Positions 22,599 to 34,085 of a DNA stretch of 64,000 nucleotides are shown one piece after another. A program made the position numbers and the translations under genes. The stretch is from NCBI GenBank assembly GCA_022036555.1, contig CM039119.1, positions 44,395,318-44,459,317 on the forward strand, in the 5' to 3' direction. The notes beneath the pieces are model-generated. The model worked only from the letters and a program-made list of their open reading frames with translations. It was not told the origin of the DNA and made no database searches. Each line of letters starts with the position of its first letter. The first letter of the stretch is position 1. This DNA comes from Microstegium vimineum. Lineage: Eukaryota; Streptophyta; Magnoliopsida; Poales; Poaceae.

Positions 22599-25500
22599 TC
22601 ATCTTTTTGTGAAATTAGAGTGATCAAGCACATTTAACTCGCTTCTCAACCTACAAAAGGTTGTTTCATCGAGTGGTTTGGTGAAGATATCCGCCAATTG
22701 CTCTTCGCTCTTAACTCCAACTAGTGTTATGTCTTTCCTAGCCACATGATCTCTAAGAAAGTGATGGCGAATATCTATGTGCTTGGTGCGAGAGTGTTGA
22801 ACCGGGTTGTTTGCAAGCTTTACGGCGCTTTCATTATCACACAAAAGTGGAACTTCTTTTAAAAACACGTCGTAATCAAAGAGTGTTTGGGTCATATATA
22901 AGATTTGTGCACAACTTGCTCCCATGGCAATGTATTCCGCCTCGGCGGTTGACAATGCCACACTATTTTGCTTCTTAGAGGACCAAGAAACAAGTGATCT
23001 TCCTAGCATGTGGCACCCGCCGGAGGTACTCTTCCTATCAACCTTACACCCGGCGTAATCCGAATCGGAATAGTCAACTAGTTGGAAGGGAGCTCCTTTG
23101 GGATACCAAAGACCCATGCTAGGGGTGTGCCTTAAGTACCTAAGGATTCTTTTAACCGCACAAAGATGCGACTCCTTAGGGTTTGCTTGAAACCTAGCAC
23201 ACATACACACACTAAACATGATATCCAGCCTAGAAGCGGTGAGGTAAAGTAAACTACCGATCATAGAACGATAGAGAGTTTGGTCGATCGGTTTACCTCC
23301 CTCATCGAGATCGAGATGCCCATTAGTAGGCATAGGTGTTTTGATTGGCTTGCAATCCTCCATCTTGAATTTCTTGAGCACATCATAAGTGTACTTCTCT
23401 TGAGATATGAAGGTGCCCTCCCTCAATTGCTTCACTTGGAAGCCAAGGAAGAAGGTTAGCTCGCCAATCATCGACATCTCGAATTCCTTGGACATCAATG
23501 CACCAAATTCCTTGCTATGACCTTGGTTTGTTGATCCAAATATAATGTCATCGACATATACTTGGCAAACAAAGATCTCTCCATCTATCACCTTGGTGAA
23601 GAGTGTGGTATCCACTTTCCCGATCTTGAAGCCCTTCTTGAGTAGGAAATTCCTTAGCCTCTCATACCAAGCTCTAGGAGCTTGCTTCAATCCATAGAGT
23701 GCCTTGGACAACCTATACACATGATTAGGACAATTTGGGTCTTCAAACCCAGGAGGTTGTGAGACAAAGACAAGTTCATTAATGAAACCATTTAGGAAGG
23801 CACTCTTCACATCCATTTTAAAAAGTTTCATTTTGTGATGTGAAGCATATGCCAAAAGGATACGAATGGCTTCTAGTCTTGCAACCGGTGCAAAGGTCTC
23901 CCTAAAATCCAATCCTTCAACTTGGGAGAACCCTTTTGCCATCAATCTTGCCTTGTTTCTCACAACCACGCCTTGATCATCTTGCTTGTTCCTAAACACC
24001 CACTTGGTGCCAATGATTCTTGCTCCTTTGGGCTTTTCTACTAGTGTCCACACTTCGTTCCGGGTGAAGTTGTTCAACTCTTCGTGCATGGCGTTCACCC
24101 AATCTGGATCCGCAAGTGCATCCTCCACACTAGAAGGCTCAACAAAGGAAACAAAGGAGTGATGTTCAACATAAGAAGCAAGTTTAGATCGAGTTGTTAC
24201 CCCCCTTGATGGACTCCCTATGATGAGGTCTTGAGGATGTGCTTGAAGCATAGGTGTAGATCTTCTATTGATCACTTGGGGAGGAGGTTGCGGTGCTTCA
24301 ACATTGCTTGCTTCGGCCTCGGCTTGATCTTGAGGGATGTGAGTGTCTTCTTGAGCTTCCCTCACTTGATCTCCTTCATCAACTTGAGGCGTGTGAGGTG
24401 GAGAAGGATCTTGATTTGCTTCATCTTCAACTTCTTCCACCTCTTGCGGGTTGATAGCACCAATTGGCATGTTCTTCGTTGCCTACCTCAAGGGTTCATC
24501 ACCTACATCATCAAGATTTTCATGCTCTTCTTGAGAGCCATTAGTTTCATCAAACTCCAAGTCATACGTTTCTTCAACTAAGCCGGTGGCTTTGTTAAAT
24601 ACACGGTATGCCTTGGACTTAAGTGAATACCCAACTAAGAAACCAATGTCACATCTTCTTTGGAACTTGCCCAAGTGTTGGCGCTTCTTGTAGATGTACA
24701 CTTTGCAACCAAACACTCAGAAAAAGGATATGTCCGGTTTCTTCCCATTCACAAGCTCATAGGGGGTCTTCTTGAGAAGCCTTTGGACAAATAGCCGGTT
24801 GGCCGCATAGCATGCGGTGTTGATTGCTTCGGCCCAAAACTTCTCGGGGGTGTTGTATTCATCTAGCATTGATCTTGCAAGAGTGATAAGAGTCCGGTTC
24901 TTCCTCTCTACTACACCATTTTGTTGAGGAGTGTAGGTGGCGGATACTTCATGCTTGATCCCTACTTCATCACAATAGTCTTCAATCTTGGTGTTCACAA
25001 ACTCGGTCCCATTGTCACTTCTTATCTTCTTGATCTTCACATCAAACTAATTTTGGGCTCTAGTTGCAAACTTCTTGAATATTGATTGAGTTTCTCCCTT
25101 GTCTTGAAGAAAGAACACCCAAGTGTATCTAGAGTAGTCATCAACTACCACCAAGCAAAAGAGATTGCCGCCAAGGCTAGCATAGGTGGTAGGTCCAAAT
25201 AGATCCATGTGGAGTAGCTCTAGGACTCTTGAGGTTGACATGAAAGCTTTGGTTGGATGAGTGTTTGCCACTTGCTTGCCAGCTTGACATGCACTACAAA
25301 GTTTGTCCTTCTCAAACACAACATCCTTGACACCTCTAACCAATTCCTTCTTGACAAGCTTCTTCAAGGTTGACATTCCCACATGTGCCAATCTTCTATG
25401 CCATAGCCTACCCAAAGAACTCTTGGAGAATAGACATGTTTGCAAACTAGCTTCATTTGAGGTGAAGTCCACTAGGTAGAGACTGTTGTGCCGAAACCCT

Positions 25501-25829
25501 TTGAATATCAATGATGAATCTTCAATCTTGGACACAACTACCTCATTTGGAGTGAAGAGACATTGGAAACCAAGATCACATAGTTGTCCCACCGATAGCA
25601 AGTTGAAGCTCAATGATTGTACTAGCAAGACATTTGATATTGATTGATCATTTGAGATTGCCACTTTGCCTAGACCTTGCACTTTGCCTTTTGAATTGTC
25701 CCCAAAGGTAATCTTGTCTTGCCCTTCACAATCTTCCTCAAGTGTGGTGAAGATCCAGGAGTCACCGGTCATATGTTGAGTGCATCCACTATCAATCACC
25801 CAATGACTTCCACCGGTCTTGTAGTTCAC
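22599..25829 (-). pseudogene. Element A Pol (protease, integrase, reverse transcriptase, RNase H), three stops
   Basis: All domains lie in one frame. Protease has DSGCTQHMTG. Integrase has the HHCC finger (HRRLAHVGM to CSACQ), LLHMDLFGPT, IRSDNGTEF and VVERKNRTL. Reverse transcriptase has VKSAFLNG and YVDDIIFGS. RNase H has DSDYAGCK and STAEAEYIAM. The C-terminus ends near 22599. Stops at 25047-25049 (TAG, within integrase), 24717-24719 (TGA) and 24483-24485 (TAG) interrupt it, so this copy cannot make a full Pol. The domain order integrase before RT is diagnostic of Ty1/copia. Confidence 0.93.
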
Positions 25830-25850
25830 CTACACACAAGCAACTTGGAG

Positions 25851-28262
25851 TTAAGCTTGTTGTTTGGGAACCCACACTTGGCGAGGTCCCATAGCCTTGT
25901 CCACCAACTCCTTAGCAACCCATAGCACTTTGGGCTTGTTTTTCATCTTAGGACCGAGAAATACAACTTGAGGTCTACCCTTGGAGTCCTTGTTGATGAT
26001 GAAGTGTGCATCATGAGCGAAAGGCCTTATGTGCTTGGGCAAGGTCTTGGGAGGTGGAGTCTTGCATTGGGATTGAAGGTGACCCTCTTGACCACATCCA
26101 AAGCACTTCTTGGGCTTGGGCTTTGGTGCATCATAGTTGCTTCTCATGGCCTTGTTCTTGTAATAGTTCTTGGCTTCTATCTTGACCTTGGCCTTCATGA
26201 TTTGGTTCTCCTTGAACCCAATGCCGGTCTTGTCGGTCTTCATGATAGTGTTCATCAAGAGCTCACTTTGAAGATTGTGGCCCTTGGTGAACTTCTCCAA
26301 TCCACTTGTAAGCTTGATCTTCTCAACCTTGAGCTTTGCATTTTCCTCTTTGAGAGAGTTGATCAAGGTCATTGCATCTTTGTCATCTTGTTTGGCCGAC
26401 TTGATAGTGAGTGGCTTGCTTGCCTTGAGGTTGATTAGCTCTTCCTTGAGCTTGAAGTTTTCTTGCCTCATCTTCACATAGTCATCATGCTTGTCAGCCT
26501 CAACTACCTTCTTGCCCTTGCACTTAGCATTTTGCTCACTAGCAACTTCATCAAGAAAGTCCTCACAAGAAGTAGCTATATCACACTTAACAACCGGGTT
26601 AATAGCAACATGTGTAGCAAGATCATTTGAAAGCAATTCATTAGCTATCACAAGTGTGACATGTTCATTCTTAACTTGGTTGTAGTCATCTTTCAGCAAG
26701 TTGTATCTTGTATGGAGCTCTTGTGTTGACCTCTCAAGCTTATCATGTTTCTCATTAGCTTGCTTGAGTGAGGCTTTGAGCTCCCTAGTGCTAGATGATA
26801 GAGATTTGTTATCAAGCTTAAATTCATCATTAACACTAGACAAGTCATCAAGCTTAGCATGCAAGTTATCATTGGCTTTCTCTAGTGATTCACTTTTGTC
26901 TTTATACTTCCTAATGAGCTTAGTATATTTGTTGCAAATTTTAATTAGCTCATCATAGGAAGGTGCCTCAAACTCATCATCACTATCATCACTAGAGCTA
27001 GCCTCATCATCACTATCCTCTTTTTGTACCTTTTTGTCACCTTTAGCCATGAGGCATAGGTGTGTAGAGGATGAACCCGGAGATGATGGAGGGGGTGGCG
27101 GTGGAGTAGATGAACCAATCACCAAGGTGGCCACCTTCTCTTCTTCACTTTCATCTCCGGATGAGTCACTTGAGTCTTCAATGTCGGTGAGCCAATCACC
27201 AACAATGTAGGCTTTGCCATTCTTCTTCTTCTTGTGGAAGTTGAAGTTCTTCTTCTTCTTGAATGGTTTGTCATCCTTCTTCTCCTCATCACTTGACTCA
27301 ACCTTGTTGCCCTTGTTGTACTTGAACTTGTTGTTAGCTTTCTTGTTCTTGTACTTGTCTTTCTTTTCTTCGGGGCAAGCATGAGCCAAGTGACCAAGTT
27401 TGCCACAATTGTAGCAATCCATCTTGGAGAGGGGCTTTCTTGAAGAGCTTGTGAAGAATTTCTTCTTCTTTGAGTCAAACTTGACTCTATTCTTGCTTAG
27501 CTTCTTCAACATCTTGGGTGTTTTCTTCACCATGAGAGCGAGATCATCATCATCATCATCATCGCTTGTGCTCTCATACATGACTTGCATCTTGTACTTC
27601 TCCGAGGAGGATGCCTTGAGTGCCAAGTCCTTCTCCTCCTCTTTTTCTTTCTTCTTGGAGGAGGAAGATGAGCCACCATCACCAATCTTCATGTACATCT
27701 CATGGGCATTGATCTTGCCCAAGATTTGTGTCGGTGTGGCGGCGGAGAGATCTCCTTGGTGAAGCACCGTGACGATGTGGCCATACTTCTCAATGGGCAA
27801 GACACAAAGGATCTTGCATACCACATCGGCCGGTTCCATTTGGTTGAGACCGAGCCCATTCAATTCCTCTACAATAATGTTAAGTCGTGAGTACATTTCA
27901 TTTGCATTTTCATTTGCATGCATAGAAAAAGAATTGAGCTTAGACATAACCAAGTGATAGCGTTCTTCACGCTCACTTTTTGTGCCTTCATGAAGAGCAC
28001 AAATCGTGGTCCACAACTCAAATGCGTCTTTGGCATTACGCACATGGTTGAAGACATCCTTGCTAATGCCACGAAAGATAATGTTCTTCGCCTTGGCATT
28101 GTGCTTGTCAAAGTTGAGGTCCTCCGCGAAGAGGGTGCCTCCCTTTGTGGCGGCTTTGAGCACGCCCACGTCAACGGCCTCTAGATAGGCCTCCATACGA
28201 ACTTTCCAATAAGGAAAGTCGTCTCCATTGAATATGGGAGGTGGTCCATCCCCATGGGACAT
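25851..28262 (-). CDS. Element A Gag polyprotein, intact, 803 aa
   Basis: This is the structural protein of the retrotransposon particle. It starts MSHGDGPPPIFNGDDFPYW, the usual copia Gag opening. A retrotransposon gag core follows (about residues 30-200). Two CX2CX4HX4C zinc knuckles are present: CYNCGKLGHLAHAC (about residue 283) and CFGCGQEGHLQSQC (about 720). Between them lie acidic Ser/Asp runs and a long heptad-rich, probably coiled-coil stretch (about 440-690). Such long Gags with a coiled coil are typical of Sireviruses. It ends at TAA (25851-25853). The same frame continues for six codons to a TAG (25830-25832) and then into pol without a shift. Confidence 0.92.
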   Translation of the reverse strand: MSHGDGPPPIFNGDDFPYWKVRMEAYLEAVDVGVLKAATKGGTLFAEDLNFDKHNAKAKNIIFRGISKDVFNHVRNAKDAFELWTTICALHEGTKSEREERYHLVMSKLNSFSMHANENANEMYSRLNIIVEELNGLGLNQMEPADVVCKILCVLPIEKYGHIVTVLHQGDLSAATPTQILGKINAHEMYMKIGDGGSSSSSKKKEKEEEKDLALKASSSEKYKMQVMYESTSDDDDDDDLALMVKKTPKMLKKLSKNRVKFDSKKKKFFTSSSRKPLSKMDCYNCGKLGHLAHACPEEKKDKYKNKKANNKFKYNKGNKVESSDEEKKDDKPFKKKKNFNFHKKKKNGKAYIVGDWLTDIEDSSDSSGDESEEEKVATLVIGSSTPPPPPPSSPGSSSTHLCLMAKGDKKVQKEDSDDEASSSDDSDDEFEAPSYDELIKICNKYTKLIRKYKDKSESLEKANDNLHAKLDDLSSVNDEFKLDNKSLSSSTRELKASLKQANEKHDKLERSTQELHTRYNLLKDDYNQVKNEHVTLVIANELLSNDLATHVAINPVVKCDIATSCEDFLDEVASEQNAKCKGKKVVEADKHDDYVKMRQENFKLKEELINLKASKPLTIKSAKQDDKDAMTLINSLKEENAKLKVEKIKLTSGLEKFTKGHNLQSELLMNTIMKTDKTGIGFKENQIMKAKVKIEAKNYYKNKAMRSNYDAPKPKPKKCFGCGQEGHLQSQCKTPPPKTLPKHIRPFAHDAHFIINKDSKGRPQVVFLGPKMKNKPKVLWVAKELVDKAMGPRQVWVPKQQA

Positions 28263-28301
28263 CTTGCTCTAGGCGGTAAATCCTAATTTAGAGCAAACCT
28301 T

Positions 28302-28313
28302 GCTCTGATACCA
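28302..28313 (-). promoter_or_regulatory. Primer binding site of element A
   Basis: TGGTATCAGAGC on the minus strand, two bases inside the 5' LTR. This is the standard plant initiator tRNA-Met complement used to prime minus-strand DNA synthesis. Confidence 0.95.
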
Positions 28314-28315
28314 AT

Positions 28316-29931
28316 TGAAAGGATCAAGATGCCCAAGAGGGGGGGTGAATTGGGCTCTTTTTAATTTCTAAACAAGAATTAAACCTATAAAGAGCCAATT
28401 AACCCCCTAGTGCCTACCGCTTGTGTTCCCTAGCTAGAAAGCGGTAGCAAGCCAAAGGAAAGCAAAAACTTCCTACACAATTCTAGTATGAATTAAAGAA
28501 CAAGTGCGGAAAGTAATGCAGTAATAAAGAGCTAGGGAAAGAGATGCTTGACACGGCGATGTTTTGCCGAGGTATCGAGGAGTCGACACTCCCCCCTAGT
28601 CCTCGTTGGAGCACCTCGCAAGGTATAGCTCCCCCTCAATCCCGCGCAAGGGATGAGTGCTCTCTACGGGTTGATTCTTCGCCACTCCGGCTCGGTGAAT
28701 CGCCCACAACCGATCACAAACGTCGATGGAGAAGGGCCGCCAACAATCCTCCGGCGATCACCTTCCTCCGAGCACCACCGGACCGTCTAGGTGATGTCGA
28801 TCACCAAGAGTAACAAGCCTCGATCTTCGCTTGACTCACTCAAGCTTCACAACTAGAGGATGCACACTTGAACTCTTGGATGAACTAGAGAGAGGATGGA
28901 TGGATTCGCGAATCACTCTCTCTCTCTAGGGCTCTTGCTCTCTTCCCAACCTTCTCAATAAACTCAGCAACTCAAATGAGCAAAGGCTAGGTGGGAGAGA
29001 AGTGGGAGGGGCTATAAATAGACCCTCTGAAAACTGCCTCGGGCTGACGTTTTAAGTTGGCGACGGACGCTCTGTCGACTAGGTGACGGACGGTCCGTCG
29101 CATACCCAACGACTAGTTTCTGTTCATGGTTTGGGCGACGGACGCTCCGGTGCCTAGGCGACGGGCGGTCCGACGCCCTGCCCAACGGCTAGTTCTGACA
29201 CACTGTTCCCAGCGATGGACGCTACGTCACTGGGTGCCGGACGCTCATCCACAGCGTCCGACGCTAAGTTCTGGCTAGGGTTGAAAAACACCCTCTCCGG
29301 AAGGTCGACGGACGCTCTTCCTAGCGTCTGACGCCTGGCCGACGGACAGCGTCCGACGGACCCTGAAAGACTTAGCCAGAAAACAACCCCTCTGGAAGGC
29401 CGATGGACGCTGTGGACTCAATCACCCAGCGTCCGGCGCCTTTGTCCGACGCGACGGACAGCGTCCGGCGCCCCTGCCAGGAGCGTCCGACGCCCAGAAA
29501 ACGATTTTGACAACACCATTTTTCGTCGCGATAAAAATGGAAGTTGTTCTAGACTATCTTACGGTCACCATAGGCTTGCTTAGAGCTGAAGAAGTCAAGT
29601 GTGCACCACACCTAAATCATGAAGCTTTCCTAAGTCAAGCTACTAATCTCAACCCCTCTTCATAGTACGGTCAAAGGTAAAAAGAGAAGCCCTATCTATT
29701 TCTAAGTGCCCTTCATCTCCTTATGGCACTTAGCCTATCATTCTAGGGTCTTCATCATGTCTCCTGAAAACCGAAACGATATCCATCTTCGGGGCTAAGT
29801 GATGACCATTAGGGCCCACTCTCCTTGGTCACTATGGCTAAGCTACACATAGCCTCTGCAAAACACACGTTAGCCATAATAATCTCTAATTGTCGTTAAT
29901 CACCGAAACCAACTAGGGCCATTATTCTTCA
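28316..29931 (-). repeat. Element A 5' LTR
   Basis: It starts TGAAAGGATCAAGATG and ends TTATTCTTCA on the plus strand. A TATA-like TATTTATAG (minus strand) lies at about 29012-29020. Upstream of it, at 29060-29495, is a dense array of GCGACGGACGCT / GCGTCCGACGC words. The same words occur in the 3' LTR. Confidence 0.93.
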
Positions 29932-31135
29932 GCAGCCTAGAGGGGGGTAAATAGGCAGTTCTAATAATTAACACCTTAAATAGCAAAGCAATTAGTGTGG
30001 TAAGTTTCAATTGCTTGAAAACTCCAAATCAAAGTAATATGCCCTACTCTAGTCAACCACAAAGTATATGAACTATATCAAATAAGCCTAAAAGCCTAGA
30101 ACCTACACCACAAAGATTATCACATAGAATAAATATTTTCGGCACTAGGAGCAAATACCGAACATGTCTGGTATTAATTCTGGACATGTCCGTTATACAT
30201 GATTTCTATAGAACTCCCCAAACTTGCTCTTTTCAAATCCAAACCTCAACACAAGTTGTAGGAGACTATTGGATGATCTATAGAGCACAAGGAACCTGCA
30301 GACAAGCTCGAGCAATACAAATATCAAATGAAATACAAATGAGACACGATATTTGTTTAACCAAAGTTTGGACCCACTCAGGACCCTACTCTCTATTGAG
30401 CGGGCTGTGAGCAACCTAAAGGTCAAGCTCTAGAGGAACCAAAGATCAACTCTAGTCGCGGTCCACTAACTTGATCTCTTCCCTTTTGGCGGTGAAATCA
30501 ACCGTTACAAACTATCCGAGGCACACCAAAAGCTCTTGGGTGCTCTCTGGCGATGCCTAACTATTTAGGACCGAAGATCCAAGAGTAAAAGATGCAAATC
30601 ATGAGATAAACAATATGCTCTAGTGCTCAAGTGGTTTTCACTAAACCCAATAATTGGATTTTGAATTTGGATCAATCACTCACTATGAGAGAGTTAGAGA
30701 GTGTTTGCAAGGCTAAAAAACATGTGAGTGTACCAACAAAATCAGTAGCCTCCAAAGGTGGAGGCTTGGAGCTATTTATAGCCCCCTTGAAAAACTAGTC
30801 ATTTTCTAGTCGTTGGGTGATACCGGACACGTCCGGTATTCCCTGAGTATTGGGTTCAACTCAGTGTTAAGTGTCGGGACATCCGCTACCCTGAACTAAT
30901 GACATTTTTCCGGGACTTCCGACATATCCAAATTCCCAAAACCACAGAGGTCAAAGACACTCTTCGCATATCGGGCATGTTCGCTATCAATACCGAACGT
31001 GTCCGGTATTCCCAGACTTAGTCAAATTAGTCAGTGCAAGAAGCCGGGACTTCTTATGCCCGGAACTCCAGACCTTTCATGGAACTTCCAACAAACTCAA
31101 CTCCACCAAGTGATTGAGACAAAATGTCGCACTGG

Positions 31136-32964
31136 TGAAAGGTCTAGATATGGCTAGAGGGGGGGGGGTGAATAGCCTATTAAAAAAATTCTACAACAAC
31201 ACTAAGCAAACTTGTTAGAATAAAACACGGCAAAAAGCAAGTTTGCACTAGCACTACTAGGGTCGGCAAGCCACCTACCACAAGTCTAGTTACTACAAAG
31301 ATAAAACCTATGTCACACACAAGAGCTAGATAACTAGTGCTACTAGACTAAGCTACACAAGGTAATCTAGAATCTCTACTTTGCAAGAATGTAAGAATGT
31401 AAGTGCAAAGCTATAGTTAGGAGGGTTATACTGACGTGTCGAGGAGATGAATATGTAGCCAATCAATCACAATAGAAATCCTCGGATAGAGACAATGAGA
31501 CACAAGATTTTTCTCCGAGGTTCACTTGTTTGCCAACAAGCTAGTCCCCATTGTAGCGATACACCTACTTGGAGGTTCACGCGCTAATTGGCATCACACG
31601 CCAAACCCGTCATCGGGTGCCGCAAAACCCACACAAGATAGGGATCCACAAGCTACGAGCAATCCACTAGAGATACCTTTCGCGAACTCCCGCGGGGAAG
31701 GTTCAAGAACCCCTCACAATCCACCGATCGGAGCCGGAGACAATCACCTTCCTCTGCTCAACGATCCTCGTCACTCCAAGCCGTCTAGAAGGTGGCAACC
31801 TCCAAGAATAACAAGATCTTCCACGAAGACGACGATCACCAAGTGCCACTAGTATGCAATCAATCAAGCAATGCACTTGGTTCACTCAATCTCTCATGAA
31901 ATTAGCAAGTCTATCAATGAGAATGAGTGGTGAAGGCTCTCACAAATGAGCACTAGTGTGTGAGTGATGAGAATGTGCGAGAGCTACCCCTTGGACCGGC
32001 CATATAACCATATATAGCCCTCACCAACACACTAGACGTTTACACTCAAAACAGGCTTCTCTGCGTGCCTCCGGACGCAAGCAACACAGGGGGTCCGGAC
32101 CAAAAGCCGCGTCCGGACCCTTCACAGACCGAGCGCCAACGGATCTGCTCGATACTCCGGACGCTGCCTCCGGATGCACGCAAGGCGCCGTCCGGACCAA
32201 CACACGCGTGTCCGATCACCCCTCGGTTCAAACAACTCCGTTTCCCGCTCGCACCACATCTTGCCACGCGTTTCCGGACGCTCCTAGCTGTCCGGTCCGG
32301 ACTCCACAGCAGCACCGTCCGGACCCCAACAGAGAGGTTCCAGAGAGCGCAAAACACTCCGGACGCTGTCCGGACTCCTGCGCACAGAATTGCCAAGCTA
32401 GGGTGTGTGTCCGGATGCACACAATGGTCCGGACACACCCAAACCCTAGCGTCCGAACTAGCGTCCGGACCTCCTTTTGCTGCCAAAAACAACCACCAAC
32501 TTCTCCAACTTTCTTCCAAGCTTCCAAGAGCCAACACTAAGTGATCTCAACACTTGTGCACGTGTGTTAGCTTTTAGTTCACATTTATCTTGGAATTAGT
32601 TGGTTGTTTCACTAGTTCAATTGATTTTAATGCAATGCATATGAACCTAGTGACACATGATAACCGCAATCAAACACAAGAGCTCCCTCCTTGATAGTAC
32701 GACTATCTATCCTAAATGTGATCACACCCTCTATGGTGTCTTGATCACCAAACCGAAAAGGATCCTATTATCACCTTTGCCTTCACACCATTTTCTTTTG
32801 CACTTCACCTCCACCATGCTAGAACTTTTGCAATCACCACCTTGATCCATTTGCTCCACCACATGGCATGTACCAACCTATCTCATGATTCACACTTAGA
32901 GATCAAGGTTAGTACTTAGGTAAGTTTCATCAATTACTCAAAACCAAACACATGGGGACTCTCA
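31136..32964 (-). repeat. Element B 3' LTR
   Basis: It is collinear with 39407-41263 apart from small indels and scattered substitutions. It lacks the 32-bp TCCGGA-flanked unit, whose place is at about 32373. The palindrome cluster is at about 32060-32470. Confidence 0.92.
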
Positions 32965-32978
32965 ATCTCCCCCTTTTT
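32965..32978 (-). promoter_or_regulatory. Polypurine tract of element B
   Basis: AAAAAGGGGGAGAT on the minus strand abuts the 3' LTR and is identical to that of element A. The conserved TCATCAATTACC lies directly upstream of it. Confidence 0.9.
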
Positions 32979-34085
32979 GGTAATTGATGACAACCTTTCC
33001 ATAAAGATATGAAATATAATCAATTTGAACTTGAGTTGCTTGTCCAAGCATTTAATCAAAGATTTTAGAATTGGACAAGTCACACAAATTCGGTTTTGGT
33101 AGTTATTAGCTCCCCCTCCATATGTGCTTCTAGAGTTTGGTTCAAGTTTAGCACATATGCATAGATAGACAAAGTGGGAGAGTAAATAGCTACCAAATGA
33201 TGCTAAGGTTTAAGAGTAGACCTTTGAAGCGTGATACCATCGGAGTGCGGAATTTCAATCACCCTTAGCACCATGATAAGCTAGATATCAAGTAAACACT
33301 AGAAACCCCGTGAGATCAACATTAAGAGAAAGGTTTCTATATACCACTCGAAGAAGCACTAATCTAGCTTACCAACCTATGCATGCTACTTGATCAATCA
33401 TCATTCAATTTGTATCACTAGCAAACACCACACAAGCATGAATATTTGAATTTAAAGTACTTGTGCAACAATACATATGGGAGTGCAAACATTCAAATGC
33501 AACAAAGTATTCATGAGCTTGCTCCCCCGACTTGTGTGTTCTTTTCAAAATTGATTTTTTATTTTCTCCCCTTAAGCAAATCTCCCCTTTTGGTCACATA
33601 TCTTTGTAATTTTTCTCCCCCTTTCTCATCCAATTGACACAAAAAGGTGGGACCAAATATAGATATTCAAGTTTTACTCCCCCTTAGTGTGAGATAGGGT
33701 GAAAGATTTTCAACTTTGGTTTGAACTAAGCTACTTGCCCAAGATATTTAATTTGGTTTAAACCATAGACAAGCTTGTTCACACATTCTAACATGGTTAT
33801 CTTGCCTATGTTGAATTAAACACTTAAGTTCATAGACATAGATCAAACACTAGGATTGCAAGCCCATCAACATGTCATATGCTACCACTAGATCATATCA
33901 AGTCATAGAAGCAATAGTGGCACCATATAAGCATCTAAATCATTTAGTTTTCATGAATGAGCCTAGAAGGATGAGTGATGTCTATATGCTCTACACAAGT
34001 CCTAGCAAAGTATGCATGAATGCTCTCAAATCAACTTGTACCTTGCTTTGTCGGAGTAGAGGCATGTCATATAAGTGGGGGTGCA
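32979..34085. other. Element B spacer between pol and 3' LTR, non-coding
   Basis: About 1.1 kb of AT-rich sequence with repeated 'ctcccc' words and no long ORF. It occupies the place where element A has its third ORF and array. Confidence 0.7.

Larger units (their letters stand above)
16050..29931 (-). mobile_element. Element A: full-length Sirevirus (Ty1/copia) retrotransposon, 13.9 kb
   Basis: Two nearly identical LTRs (1617 and 1616 bp) with TG...CA ends bound the element, and a perfect 5-bp target duplication GCAGC flanks it (16045-16049, 29932-29936). Read on the minus strand the order is 5' LTR, tRNA-iMet primer site, gag, protease-integrase-RT-RNase H, a spacer with a GACGGACGCT array, a third ORF in the envelope-like position, the polypurine tract and the 3' LTR. 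Differences between the LTRs are roughly 2-3% by eye, mostly transitions at CG sites, so the insertion is fairly recent. pol and the third ORF contain stops; gag is intact. Confidence 0.95.

Noticed and set aside
27119..27762. Ser/Thr-rich ORFs inside element A gag
   Set aside because: Alternative frames of the Lys/Asp-rich part of Gag. The gag frame is intact and carries the zinc knuckles.
32046..32540. Up to 163-codon ORFs in LTR B
   Set aside because: They lie entirely in the palindrome-rich part of an LTR and occur in both copies with changes that do not preserve protein sequence.
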